A DNA stretch of 24,540 nucleotides. It comes from an uncultured Lachnospiraceae bacterium. Its GTDB lineage: Bacteria; Bacillota; Clostridia; Lachnospirales; Lachnospiraceae. The stretch lies in NCBI GenBank assembly GCA_910577105.1, contig CAJTMB010000038.1:1-24540 (forward strand), written 5' to 3'. Position 1 is the first letter of the stretch, and every line of letters begins with the position of its first letter. Positions 14,680 through 23,335 of this stretch are shown here, piece after piece. The translations under genes and the position numbers were made by a program. The notes under the pieces were generated by a model. The model saw nothing but the letters and a program-made list of their open reading frames with translations, had not been told where the DNA came from and did no database searches.

Positions 14680-15826
14680 CAAAATGGTTGTAGGAATCAA
14701 AGACTCTGCAAAATTAATCGGAATATCCATTATCTTCTGTTGTGCAACGCTTGTCTGCACAATGTTTACCAATTATTACCTTGATGTCCGGCAAATTAAA
14801 GACCTGATTGCCTCAGAACAGGTCATGATATTTTATCAGGCACAGGTTTCCACGGCAAAGGTCGTCTGTTTTGTGAGCGGCGGCTGCCTGCTTATCACTT
14901 CGATTATCATGCTGTTTTTTTACATCAAGCATTACATAGACACTCACAAGAAGGAACTCGGCATTTTAAAGGCCATGGGGTATTCCAATATAAAGATAGC
15001 AAAGCATTTCTGGGTATTTGGCACCAGCGTTTTGGTTGGAGCAATTATTGGTTTTCTGGGGGCTTTTCTTATTATGCCAAAGTTTTATGAACTGCAGAAT
15101 ACGGATAAAATCCTTCCAGAAATCAGTATTCATTTCCATGCGCTTATCCCTATGTACTTTGTGATACTGCCGACCATTGCATTTGCGGTGCTTGCCATAT
15201 TTTATGCTTCTTTGAAATTAAAAAAGCCTGTACTGTCACTTATAAAAGATAATGTACAGGTTTCGGTAAAAATGAAACGGCAAAGGGAGAGCCGTAACCG
15301 TCCGTTTTTGGACGACCTCAAAGCAAATACGTTAAAGACAAAGAAGTCCCTTGTATTCTTTATTGTCTTTGCTTCCTTCTGCTTTTCCTCCATGACGCAG
15401 ATGTCCATGAGCATGAAGGACTTATCAAGCGTTATGATGGGCGTCATGATACTGATAATTGGCGTTATTCTCGCCTTTACAACCCTTGTCCTTGCAATCA
15501 CAACGGTTATAAAGGGCAACACTAAAACGATAGCCATGATGCGGGTGTTTGGTTATACACAAAAGGAATGCTGCAAATCGCTTCTCGGTGGATACCGCCC
15601 CCTGTCATACATCGGTTTCGTGCTGGGAACCGTCTACCAATATGTTTTGCTAAGGTTCACGGTTGATGTTATTTTCAGGGACTTTGAAGGTATTCCCGAA
15701 TATAAATTTGACGTTCCTGCCATGTTTATATCGCTTGCCGTATTTATACTGGCTTATGAGCTTACCATGTACTACTGCACGGAAAAAATCAAAAAGGTTT
15801 CCATAAAGGAAGTCATGGCCGAGTAG
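14663..15826 (+). CDS. FtsX-like ABC transporter permease
   Basis: A 387-residue membrane protein with about eight hydrophobic segments (near 15-35, 68-90, 115-140, 155-183, 229-245, 253-280, 308-328 and 345-370). The FtsX coupling region HKKELGILKAMGYSNIKIAKHF and a second copy KTIAMMRVFGYTQKECCKSL are clear, so there are two FtsX-like halves. The outside loop after the first span is only ~30 residues, with no large MacB-type periplasmic domain. The start is uncertain: the ATG at 14663 lies inside the ATPase gene and the next in-frame ATG is at 14684, both with weak ribosome sites. The substrate is unknown, perhaps a peptide or drug. Confidence 0.86.
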   Translation: MRLDGDKMVVGIKDSAKLIGISIIFCCATLVCTMFTNYYLDVRQIKDLIASEQVMIFYQAQVSTAKVVCFVSGGCLLITSIIMLFFYIKHYIDTHKKELGILKAMGYSNIKIAKHFWVFGTSVLVGAIIGFLGAFLIMPKFYELQNTDKILPEISIHFHALIPMYFVILPTIAFAVLAIFYASLKLKKPVLSLIKDNVQVSVKMKRQRESRNRPFLDDLKANTLKTKKSLVFFIVFASFCFSSMTQMSMSMKDLSSVMMGVMILIIGVILAFTTLVLAITTVIKGNTKTIAMMRVFGYTQKECCKSLLGGYRPLSYIGFVLGTVYQYVLLRFTVDVIFRDFEGIPEYKFDVPAMFISLAVFILAYELTMYYCTEKIKKVSIKEVMAE

Positions 15827-15837
15827 CACGGTTTTCT

Positions 15838-16332
15838 TTATACAAAATCTCTTGTGACAAAATGTTTTATTTCATCGGAAGGAGAAACCAGTTCTTTTCT
15901 GAAAAACTCCGGAAAATATTTTTTCCCGCAATCCGGCGTTATCCAGACAAGATGCTCTTTGCCGTCTCCTTCCGAAAAGCTGTTGCACTCAGGACAAAAC
16001 CCCTCCGGCACCTTCATGTAAAAATAGAAGGATATTTCATAAATCGGTTTCCCCATTGTCTTAGGCACATCGCCGATAAAAAAGTTCTCATGGATAAATC
16101 CAAGGCGTTCTGCCTCCATATGTACGCCGGTTTCCTCAAACACCTCACGCACAACGGCTTCCTCGGCCGACTCGCCGAACTTCACCCGTCCGCCAACGGA
16201 ATACAGGTATTCCGAACGGTCGTTTCCCACCATCAGAAACTTTCCGTCCTTCATAATAATGGCGCCTACGCGGATATTCACAAATCCGTTGTCAATGGGT
16301 ATGGTAATGTCCGGTTTTTCCATATTCAACAT
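15838..16332 (-). CDS. NUDIX hydrolase
   Basis: A 164-residue single-domain NUDIX protein. The box GX5EX7REUXEEXGU is complete from G48 to V70, with E54, R62, E63, E66 and E67. The flanking GAIIMKDGKFLMVGND strand and SFYFYMKV are typical. A CPEC pair in the middle (KVPEGFCPECNSF) is unusual but not enough for a zinc-site claim. The substrate is not predictable. GGAGG stands just before the ATG. It begins 19 bases after the Rpn-type gene on the same strand and converges on the FtsX permease gene with only 11 bases between stops and no visible terminator. Confidence 0.9.
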   Translation of the reverse strand: MLNMEKPDITIPIDNGFVNIRVGAIIMKDGKFLMVGNDRSEYLYSVGGRVKFGESAEEAVVREVFEETGVHMEAERLGFIHENFFIGDVPKTMGKPIYEISFYFYMKVPEGFCPECNSFSEGDGKEHLVWITPDCGKKYFPEFFRKELVSPSDEIKHFVTRDFV

Positions 16333-16351
16333 TTTTCCTCCTATAATGTAG

Positions 16352-17269
16352 TCAACATTTTTCTATCTCAGCCAGATTGTATTCTTTATATAATCTTATT
16401 ATTTCGTCTTTATCGGAAAGAAGTTTTAAATCCTGTAATCTTCCGTCCCGTTCCAGACACTCTGCAAGCAATGCAGCCATATGAATGCCCTTTTGTATCC
16501 CTTCTTCCCTTCCTTCTTCCCTTCCTTCTTCCCTCGCAATCTCCTTCTCGTTTTCAATATGAGACTGCTCATCATATTCGGTCAACAGCATGGAACATAC
16601 CTCCTCTCGGTTCTCCTTTAGGACTGTCGCCAGTATCCCTTCTCTGATACAATCTTCCACTGCAAGGTCAATAGCTTCTCTTATTACCATTTTCTGACCA
16701 GTATATTCCCTCACCCTTCCGATAAACAGAGAATATTCCTCCAGCCTGCGGCATCTTTTCATGATACTTTTATTATGCCCGCAGTTAATGTTTAAAACCA
16801 CCGCATGGCAGTCAAGCGCCGCATCTTCCCTGTTTATTCCATCCGGGAAAGCATTGTGTAAATGTAATATCTGTCGTTCCGGCTGTTCCTTAGTTCCATT
16901 ATAAAAAACAACAAACTGTGGGAAAGGAATTTTTATCTGCCTGCTGCTGTAAATATCTTTGTCAAATTCTGCTACTAACTTCCTGTATAAGTCGGAGAAA
17001 TAGAATACCCCCCTCAAAGGCAAGTTGGGGCTGTATGTACTCTGATGCTCATATAGGTTGAGAATATTCTTCACTAAAAAGGATATGTCGTTTTTCATTC
17101 CCATGTATACTGCATCTTCTAACGTATTAATCTCCATGTCCTCGGGATTGTCATAATTTGTCCCGTTGATTGCATTGTAAAGCTGCAACAGGTCCGCCTT
17201 TTCCCTAAATACCAGCTTAAACAAGCGGTCTTTATACTCTCTATTTACTTTTTTTCGTTCATCACTCAT
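16352..17269 (-). CDS. Rpn-family recombination-promoting nuclease (PD-(D/E)XK, transposase-like)
   Basis: A 305-residue protein. The N-terminal part shows YKDRLFKLVFREK and then NDISFLV with D61 and LYEHQST with E74 and Q76, the PD-(D/E)XK core of Rpn/RpnA-like proteins, often labelled putative transposases. PFPQFVVFYNG and the acidic C-terminal half are also typical. Residues near 246-260 carry REEGREEGREEG, encoded by three exact or near-exact 12-base units (16501-16536). No terminal inverted repeats or target duplication were seen, so it is not called a mobile element here. GGAGG lies six bases before the ATG; a NUDIX gene follows. Confidence 0.85.
   Translation of the reverse strand: MSDERKKVNREYKDRLFKLVFREKADLLQLYNAINGTNYDNPEDMEINTLEDAVYMGMKNDISFLVKNILNLYEHQSTYSPNLPLRGVFYFSDLYRKLVAEFDKDIYSSRQIKIPFPQFVVFYNGTKEQPERQILHLHNAFPDGINREDAALDCHAVVLNINCGHNKSIMKRCRRLEEYSLFIGRVREYTGQKMVIREAIDLAVEDCIREGILATVLKENREEVCSMLLTEYDEQSHIENEKEIAREEGREEGREEGIQKGIHMAALLAECLERDGRLQDLKLLSDKDEIIRLYKEYNLAEIEKC
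16501..16536 (-). repeat. Three 12-base tandem units within the Rpn-type gene
   Basis: CTTCTTCCCTTC is repeated three times (the last unit differs in its final two bases). The units encode the repeated EEGR/REEG residues, so copy-number change keeps the frame. Such repeats are frequent in this protein family. Confidence 0.85.
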
Positions 17270-17280
17270 TCTCTACCTCC

Positions 17281-17595
17281 ATTATAAAGTTTTTTAACCG
17301 TTCCTGCAATACTGAATTTAGGCTGAATCAGCCGGAATCAAAAGAAATAATAATAAATAACAGAAAGCAGATTGCTTTCTGCAGTGGTTCCATGTTATCG
17401 CAATATCATACATTTGTCAAGGCAGTACTGCAAAATTTCCCTGCCAAAAATACCTTGTCAGATATTTGTAAAAAAATATCTATTTCAGTAAATTGGTAAT
17501 GACACTGCTGCTATAAATGTTATAAAATAAGGATACCTACAAAACTTTCAATATGGAGCAAGATAAACCACTCCTTTTCGGAAAGGCATACAAAT
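17281..17595. other. Intergenic region with three hairpin dyads
   Basis: This is the 315-base gap between the divergent Rpn and lipoprotein genes. CAGAAAGC pairs with GCTTTCTG at 17361-17381; GCAGTACTGC is a perfect palindrome at 17422-17431; AGATATTT pairs with AAATATCT around GTAAAA at 17460-17481. A TATAAAAT box near 17520 is the likely -10 for the plus-strand lipoprotein gene, without a clear -35. No frame of note is present. Confidence 0.5.
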
Positions 17596-18510
17596 ATGAA
17601 AAGAGCAATTTATACGATGGTCTTTTGCACTTTTACCGTCCTGTTCCTGTCCTCATGCATCCCCAAAACGGCATCCTCCCCGGCTGAGCCGTTGAACTTA
17701 GGCATAAAGGTTCACAGAGAAAAAACCCTGTTAGACATTATGCAGGATACCTGCGGCAGTCCCATGGAGGCTTATTGCTATGTGGATATGGATAACGACG
17801 GAAAAGACGAGCTGATTGGCACATACTTAAATGAGGATTTCCTCTATTCCACCTGGTATTGCAGCAGCGACGGGCAAACCTGTCTGGAGGTACATACAAA
17901 TTCCACATATTATGAGGGCGGATGCAGCATTTGGCCGATTTCGTTGGCAAACGAAACGCACGTTGCAATAAATGCCTATAATTGGTTTGGTGACGACAAA
18001 AATTTTTCTATTCTATCCCTGCGTGACTCTGAAATCGAAACCATTGTTTCCGATGTATGGGGAAATGTATATGTGAATGAAGCAGGCGACATCCTTTTGG
18101 GCATTGAAGCATACGACGCATTTTATGATGCAAAATATGATTTTTTTATATGGCACTCATGGAAGGATACCTATCTTTACTATGACGGAAATACCTATAA
18201 GCAGTACGGAGCTACCCTCATTACGGAAGAAGACTTTTTACAGTTTGAAAATGCCGCAGAAGTACTTGCTTTCATCCGCGGCGGCAATACTTATTATAAC
18301 GTGGACGACATGGTCAAGCTGGAATTATCCTACTGGATACGAAAAAACGGCATTCTCCACATCCAATGCGCCCAATATGACAGTAACAACAATATATACT
18401 TCTCTTACTATACGATGCGGTATCAGGATAATGTTATCACAGTTGATTATGAAGATTGCCGGGAGGGACAGATGGCGGAATCTTTTACCTTTATAGAAGC
18501 CACCTATTAG
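17596..18510 (+). CDS. Putative lipoprotein with calcium-binding-like DxDxDG motif
   Basis: A 304-residue secreted lipoprotein. The signal ends in a standard lipobox LSSC with the lipidated Cys at residue 21, followed by a Pro/Ser-rich linker. VDMDNDGKDEL (D64, D66, D68 and D71/E72) is the Dx[DN]xDG loop seen in EF-hand-like and FG-GAP-like repeats of secreted Clostridial proteins. The rest is rich in Tyr, Asp and Trp with no catalytic motif that I recognise. GGAAAGG lies about nine bases before the ATG. The next gene on the same strand starts 24 bases on. The function is unknown. Confidence 0.75.
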   Translation: MKRAIYTMVFCTFTVLFLSSCIPKTASSPAEPLNLGIKVHREKTLLDIMQDTCGSPMEAYCYVDMDNDGKDELIGTYLNEDFLYSTWYCSSDGQTCLEVHTNSTYYEGGCSIWPISLANETHVAINAYNWFGDDKNFSILSLRDSEIETIVSDVWGNVYVNEAGDILLGIEAYDAFYDAKYDFFIWHSWKDTYLYYDGNTYKQYGATLITEEDFLQFENAAEVLAFIRGGNTYYNVDDMVKLELSYWIRKNGILHIQCAQYDSNNNIYFSYYTMRYQDNVITVDYEDCREGQMAESFTFIEATY

Positions 18511-18534
18511 CGGCAAAGAAGGGAGTCCAACTAC

Positions 18535-19695
18535 ATGGCAGACATAATTCTTACCAAAAAACAGGCACGCCGGTTTTTGCTGTTGAAGCACGGGCTGCTT
18601 GGCAGTTACAAATTCAAGGGAAAAGACGGCATTCTGGATTTTGTCCGTCAGGCCGGCTGCATCCAGTTTGACCCTATCGATGTGTGCGGAAAAAACGCGG
18701 AACTGGTTTTGCAATCCCGAGTCAAAAATTTTTCCAAGAACATGCTATATGAACTGCTCTATACCGAACGGAAGCTGCTCGACTATTTCGACAAAAATCT
18801 TGCCATTATCCCTTTGGAGGATTGGAAATATTTTGAACGGGTACGGGAGAGCCACCGTCAGTGGGAACGCAGCCACGAAGAAGTCAAAAGCGTACACGAC
18901 AAAATCATACAGGAGATATCGGAGCGCGGCCCGCTTAGTTCCGCCGATTTAGACATGCAGGAAAAGGTCGACTGGTACTGGAGCGAGACCAGACTGGCAA
19001 GGGCAGCCTTGGAACACATGTACTTCAGCGGGGAACTGGCAATCCACCACAAAAAAGGAAATGTAAAATATTACGACTTAATTGAAAACTGTATCCCGGA
19101 AGAAATCTTGACGGCAGAGGAACCCCACCCTCTGGATTTTGACTATAAAAAATGGCTTGTACTGAGAAGAATCGGCTCAGTCGGACTGTTGTGGAACCGT
19201 GCGTCGGATGCATGGCTCGGCATACCCGATTTAAAATCCGAAGAAAGAAACAGGATTTTTGACGCACTGCTCTCCGAGGAACAGATTATAAAATTAGAGG
19301 TTACCGATATTCCCCACGCGCTGTACTGCCGTGTGGAGGACAGCCCCCTGATTGATTTGGTATAGGAGAACCCCCGCCTACAAAAACGCTGCGAGCTGAT
19401 TGCTCCTTTGGACAACCTGATGTGGGACAGGAACCTGATTTTTGCACTCTTTGATTTTGCATATAAATGGGAGATTTACACACCGCAGGAAAAACGGAAA
19501 TACGGTTATTATGTCCTTCCCATCCTTTTCGGGGAGCAATTTATCGGAAGGGTGGAAGCTGTGTTTGACAGAAAAACTAAAAAATTACAGGTCCGGAATA
19601 TCTGGTATGAACCCCGGACCCGCAAATCTTTGCAATTGGAAAATAAGGTAAAAGATACCTTGGAACGTTTTGAACAATTTCATTTACGCCGTTAG
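18535..19695 (+). pseudogene. YcaQ/AlkX-like DNA glycosylase (HTH_42 family), interrupted by in-frame TAG
   Basis: The first 276 residues and the last 109 lie in one frame, separated only by a TAG at 19363-19365; without it the protein would be 386 residues, close to the usual ~400. The family (winged-helix HTH_42) includes E. coli YcaQ, which unhooks DNA interstrand cross-links. The catalytic Q-x-D motif appears as IQFDPID (Q44, D46). After the TAG the conserved C-terminal region resumes: CELIAPLDNLMWDRNLIFALFDF, then KRKYGYYVLPILFGEQFIGR. Upstream context: AAGGGAG before the ATG, 24 bases after the lipoprotein gene. The truncated product loses the C-terminal beta domain and is probably inactive. 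The lesion is either a recent mutation or a sequencing error. Confidence 0.82.
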
Positions 19696-19699
19696 GAGA

Positions 19700-21376
19700 T
19701 TACCTTTGGGCGCTTTCCACCACCTTGTTGCTGGCTATTACCAGTGCGGCAATGGAACTCTTGATAATATCTTCATCAATACCCGCACCCCAATAGGTTT
19801 TGTCTCCGCAGACAAGACCTACATATGCCGCCGCCTTGGAGGAAGAGCCTTTTGAAATGGCATGTTCTTCATACACTGCCAGCGTGTATTCTATGCCGAA
19901 ATATTTCTTTATGGCGTTGCTCACTGCATCAAGACGGCCGTTTCCGGCAATTTCAACTACTTGCCCTTTGTCATCCTGTTCAATGGTTACCTCTGCCAGA
20001 ATGCCGTTTACCTGTTTGAAATGACATTCCGGTATATCAAATACCGGCTTTCTGTTAATATAATTTTCTTTAAAAATCCGGTAAGTATCCTCGGGTGTCA
20101 ACTCTTTATGCTGTTTGTCGGAAACATCCTTCACCAGATACCCGACTTCCTCCTTCATCTTATCCGGCAGGGAAATACCGAAGTTTTGCTTTAAGATAAA
20201 GGAAATACCTCCCTTGCCGGACTGGCTGTTGATGCGGATAACGTCCGACTCATATTCCCTTCCCAAATCCACAGGGTCAATGGGAAGATAAGGCACTTCC
20301 CACCTCTCACCGCTCTTTCCTTCCTTCCGCCATGCCATTCCTTTGGAAATGGCGTCCTGATGGGAGCCTGAAAAAGCAGTAAACACCAAGTCTCCCGCAT
20401 AGGGCGTCCTTTCATAAACATGCATCCCCGTCAGTCGTTCATACACTTCCCTGACTTTTGCAATATGAGAAAAATCAAGTCCCGGGTCCACGCCATGGCA
20501 AACCATGTTCATGGCAACCGTAACGATATCCACGTTGCCGGTACGTTCCCCGTTTCCAAACAGGGTTCCCTCCACGCGGTCCGCGCCTGCCAGTATGCCA
20601 AATTCCGCATCACTGATGCCGCAGCCCCTGTCATTGTGCGGATGCACACTCAAGACCACGGCGTCCCTGTATTTCAAATTTTTATGGAAATACTCAATCT
20701 GTGCCGCAAACACATGGGGCATGGCAATCTGTACGGTGGTCGGAATATTAATAATGGCCTTGCGCGCCGTATCCGGTTTCCATACGTCAAGCACTGCATT
20801 ACAGACCTCCAGCGCATACTCCACTTCTGTCCCCGGAAAGCTTTCCGGGCTGTATTCAAAGGTGAAATTACCGTCCGTTTCGTCAGCCAGCTCTTTTAAC
20901 AGCTTCGCACCATCCACAGCCAGTTGTTTTACTTCCTCTTTGCTCTTTTTAAAAACCTGCTCCCTCTGGGCAACGGAGGTAGAATTGTAAAGATGCACCA
21001 CTGCATGGGGCGCCCCTTTTACCGCTTCAAACGTCTTCTTGATGATGTGCTCCCTTGCCTGGGTCAGCACCTGGATTGTCACATCGTCGGGAATCATGTT
21101 TCTCTCTATCAGTTCCCGCAGGAAATTATATTCCGTCTCGGATGCGGCAGGAAACCCGACTTCAATTTCCTTAAAGCCGACCTCTAAAAGCAGCTTGAAA
21201 AATTCCAGTTTTTCTTCCAGCCCCATGGGCTCTATCAACGCCTGATTGCCGTCCCGCAAGTCCACACTGCACCAGATGGGCGGCTTTTCAATACAATCTT
21301 TTTTTACCCAGTCGTATGTCACAACCGGGGGCATAAAATACGGTTTCACATACTTTTCCTTAAAATTACTTTTCAT
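19700..21376 (-). CDS. leuA: 2-isopropylmalate synthase
   Basis: A 558-residue enzyme that condenses acetyl-CoA with 2-oxoisovalerate, the first step of leucine synthesis. The N-terminal TIM barrel has DLRDGNQA (R41, D42), the metal ligands H245 and H247 in HPHNDRG, and GNGERTGN (274-281). A linker and a C-terminal LeuA dimer domain (from about 430, with the feedback-inhibition site) complete it. The length fits the LeuA type 2 form (about 560). AAAGGAG lies five bases before the ATG. It sits behind a T-box leader, so expression should rise when tRNA-Leu is uncharged. Its stop is 4 bases from the convergent glycosylase gene. Confidence 0.96.
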   Translation of the reverse strand: MKSNFKEKYVKPYFMPPVVTYDWVKKDCIEKPPIWCSVDLRDGNQALIEPMGLEEKLEFFKLLLEVGFKEIEVGFPAASETEYNFLRELIERNMIPDDVTIQVLTQAREHIIKKTFEAVKGAPHAVVHLYNSTSVAQREQVFKKSKEEVKQLAVDGAKLLKELADETDGNFTFEYSPESFPGTEVEYALEVCNAVLDVWKPDTARKAIINIPTTVQIAMPHVFAAQIEYFHKNLKYRDAVVLSVHPHNDRGCGISDAEFGILAGADRVEGTLFGNGERTGNVDIVTVAMNMVCHGVDPGLDFSHIAKVREVYERLTGMHVYERTPYAGDLVFTAFSGSHQDAISKGMAWRKEGKSGERWEVPYLPIDPVDLGREYESDVIRINSQSGKGGISFILKQNFGISLPDKMKEEVGYLVKDVSDKQHKELTPEDTYRIFKENYINRKPVFDIPECHFKQVNGILAEVTIEQDDKGQVVEIAGNGRLDAVSNAIKKYFGIEYTLAVYEEHAISKGSSSKAAAYVGLVCGDKTYWGAGIDEDIIKSSIAALVIASNKVVESAQR

Positions 21377-21399
21377 ATCTGCTCCTTTCTTCGTAATTC

Positions 21400-21690
21400 C
21401 ATAAAATAAAAAATCCCTATAAAAATGAAACTACATTTTTATAGAGACGTATATCTACGCGGTACCACTCTATTTCATGGAAAAACCATGCACTCATCAT
21501 GCCTTTCCCCTTTCTACGGCGGGATGTCCGTCCAAACCTACACAGTCTGCAAAACAGGCTTTCAGCCGGCTGCTCCGGGGTGAGTTCATCATCCGCTTCT
21601 GACTGCCTTGCACCAAACGGCAGTTCTCTGATTTCCGGCATCTGACTACTATTCCTCTTCATCGCTTTACTTCCATATTCAATTTTTATT
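21400..21690 (-). ncRNA. T-box leader (leucine) of leuA
   Basis: On the minus strand the T-box core AGAGTGGTACCGCG is intact (on the plus strand CGCGGTACCACTCT at 21458-21471). The antiterminator closes with ATAGAG/CTCTAT and an inner CGTA-GATA-TACG (21441-21473). It shares 21441-21444 with the terminator, so the two are exclusive. Stem I occupies roughly 21580-21665; the CTC at 21582-21584, in GATGAACTCACC near the 3-prime side of stem I, is the likely specifier for tRNA-Leu. A 96-codon frame through this region is a by-product. Specifier placement is by position, not by folding. Confidence 0.92.
21417..21444 (-). terminator. T-box-controlled terminator before leuA
   Basis: On the minus strand CTATAAAAATG pairs with CATTTTTATAG (11 base pairs, 6-base loop) and is followed by GGGATTTTTTATTTT. 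It is the OFF structure of the leuA T-box. Confidence 0.9.
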
Positions 21691-21719
21691 ATATTAGCAT
21701 ATTCCACTTACACATGCAA
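21691..21719 (-). promoter_or_regulatory. leuA promoter
   Basis: On the minus strand TTGCAT (21714-21719), a 17-base spacer and TAATAT (21691-21696), preceded by TGC as an extended -10, lie directly upstream of the T-box leader. A TATAAT three bases further downstream would give too long a spacer. Confidence 0.6.
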
Positions 21720-21738
21720 GTGGTAAATTTTTTGGAAT

Positions 21739-22389
21739 TTACCTTTCTCCTTCCCATTCCGCCATAAATTCTTTCAAAAAATTCTCCATTACCGTCTGAC
21801 GATGTTCTGCAATTTTTTTTGCGGTTTTAGTATGCATCATATCTTTAAGCAACAATAGTTTTTCATAAAAATGATTAATGCCGGTAGAGTTTTTATTCTC
21901 CCGATACTCTTTCTCTGTCATATCATTTTTGGGTTTTATATCCGGGTCATATATTTTTCGCCCTTTGCTTCCGCCATATGCAAATGTCCTTGCTATTCCA
22001 ATCGCGCCAAGTGCGTCCAGCCTATCCGCATCCTGAACACACTTTCCTTCTATCGTATCCGGTACCGCCGAATCAATTCCCGCATATGATACTTCACCTA
22101 TTATCTTACACACGAAATGGATAACGTTATCCGCCAGTCCGTTGTTTTTCATAAACTCTACCGCATTCGTTTTTTGTTCATGTGTTTCCGGTGAAAGTTT
22201 TACATCATCCACATCATGTAATAATGCCGCCAACTGTACAATCTGTTTGTCAGCATTTTCCTGTTCTGCAAGCTGCATAGCTAGCCTATAAACCCTCATG
22301 GTATGAAAATAGTCATGTCCGCTGCAATCATCGGAAAATATTTGTTCTATATACTTTTTTGCATTTTCTATTATCATTTCCGCCACCAT
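21739..22389 (-). CDS. HD-domain phosphohydrolase (YedJ/YpgQ-like)
   Basis: A 216-residue HD-superfamily protein. Metal ligands follow the expected order: H25 in GHDYFHTMRVY, H58-D59 in LLHDVDDVK, and D120 in CVQDADRLDALGA. The GIARTFAYGG segment and the NHFYEKLLLLKDMMHT stretch are strongly characteristic of the YedJ/YpgQ group, some of which act as nucleotide phosphohydrolases. The in-cell substrate is not established. Two starts are possible: the ATG at 22389, with AGG close by, or MIIENAK at 22377. It begins seven bases after an acetyltransferase remnant. Confidence 0.88.
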   Translation of the reverse strand: MVAEMIIENAKKYIEQIFSDDCSGHDYFHTMRVYRLAMQLAEQENADKQIVQLAALLHDVDDVKLSPETHEQKTNAVEFMKNNGLADNVIHFVCKIIGEVSYAGIDSAVPDTIEGKCVQDADRLDALGAIGIARTFAYGGSKGRKIYDPDIKPKNDMTEKEYRENKNSTGINHFYEKLLLLKDMMHTKTAKKIAEHRQTVMENFLKEFMAEWEGER

Positions 22390-22396
22390 ACTTTAC

Positions 22397-22648
22397 CTAT
22401 TCTGCAATCAAAATAATATAAAGATAATTTCTGTATTTTTCTTTAATTCTCCGTAACAGTTCCTTACCTATGCCCCACCCCTGATATGCAGGATTGACAC
22501 ATAAATAGTGAACATATGCCGTCAGTTCACTGTCATCAATGGCATTGACAAGTCCGTAAAGGTTACACTCATCTTTTTCCTCATTTATCAATAATCCACT
22601 TTCTGTAAGTGGGAATTGGTCTATTTCTTTATAAACGAATTTTCTGTC
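22397..22648 (-). pseudogene. GNAT acetyltransferase remnant, truncated at both ends
   Basis: The frame holds beta-4 and the acetyl-CoA loop of a GNAT protein, VHYLCVNPAYQGWGIGKELL, then RRIKEKYRNYLYIILIAE followed by a TAG. The ~50-60 residues normally following (the YEKLGF region) are absent, and so is most of the N-terminal half. Upstream the frame stays open to a TAA at 22655-22657 but there is no ATG; the only start is a poor TTG at 22591. The upstream 28 bases overlap the end of the iron-sulfur protein gene, which suggests that gene arrived or was joined by a deletion. It is unlikely to make an active enzyme. Confidence 0.72.
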
Positions 22649-23310
22649 CCTAAATTATAAGGGCAAATATCTCTACATTTATGACAACTTATTACCCAGC
22701 TTTGTATTGTTTTATCATCTCCAAAAGCATAATCCCAACACGCCTGCTGCTCTAACTCCAAGTTCTCTAACGCATTTACTGGACATATATTTACACAAGC
22801 GTTACAGTTATTACAAATATTATCTTTTAACTCATCGCATTCTAATTCTTGTTCGCACAAAACCGCTCCCAACCAGACCATACTTCCAAATTCTGGTGTA
22901 ATAAGCAAAGAATGTCTTCCTATCGTTCCTAACCCCGCTGCCTGTGCCGCATGTTTTAAAGAAATAATAGAGCGCCATCTCTTAGTATTTTCATCCCATT
23001 GGCTTTCGTTTGTTGGAATTGGTACACAAGCGATTTGATATTTCTCCATTTCAATGCAAAACGCAAGAGCCATTGCGTCCATTTTTGGTGTAATTGAATT
23101 TCTCACTCTTGTATAAGGTACTGGAGAATTACAACTTAGAGTTCCTATCGGAAATCTACACCCAAAAGAAATAACGGATTTACAAGTCGGTAAAACATCT
23201 GTAGGATGATACCCTTTAGGAGCGTCATTAAATCTATCTATACTCGCTATTCCACATAAATCTGCTCCTAATCCAAATAGAATTTCTTTAACCTGTTTAT
23301 TATCAATCAT
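22621..23310 (-). CDS. QueG-like iron-sulfur protein (4Fe-4S double-cluster domain)
   Basis: A 229-residue protein resembling the catalytic and ferredoxin-like parts of epoxyqueuosine reductase. Cluster one: CNNCNACVNICP (C166, C169, C172, C176). Cluster two: CHKCRDICP (C209, C212, C216). Between them lies HAAQAAGLGTIGRHSLLITPEFG, a QueG-family signature. It is shorter than true QueG (about 350-380), lacking the C-terminal HEAT part, so it belongs to the short QueG-like group of unknown substrate. The ATG at 23310 is chosen because AAAGGA lies just upstream; a longer start at 23328 has no ribosome site. Base use is more AT-rich than in leuA or feoB. Confidence 0.82.
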   Translation of the reverse strand: MIDNKQVKEILFGLGADLCGIASIDRFNDAPKGYHPTDVLPTCKSVISFGCRFPIGTLSCNSPVPYTRVRNSITPKMDAMALAFCIEMEKYQIACVPIPTNESQWDENTKRWRSIISLKHAAQAAGLGTIGRHSLLITPEFGSMVWLGAVLCEQELECDELKDNICNNCNACVNICPVNALENLELEQQACWDYAFGDDKTIQSWVISCHKCRDICPYNLGTENSFIKK

Positions 23311-23335
23311 AATATATCCTTTCGCCATATCAATT

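Noticed and set aside
15862..16647. A 261-codon plus-strand frame
   Set aside because: It is antisense to the NUDIX gene and the end of the Rpn-type gene, both of which have clear family motifs.
16352..17269. A complete mobile element
   Set aside because: The Rpn-type protein is often labelled transposase, but no terminal inverted repeats or target duplications flank it.
19363..19365. TAG read as pyrrolysine or other recoding
   Set aside because: No downstream recoding element, pylT or related gene is visible; a simple nonsense change or base error is more likely.
21417..21707. A 96-codon minus-strand frame
   Set aside because: It covers the T-box leader, including the conserved core and terminator, so the region acts as RNA.
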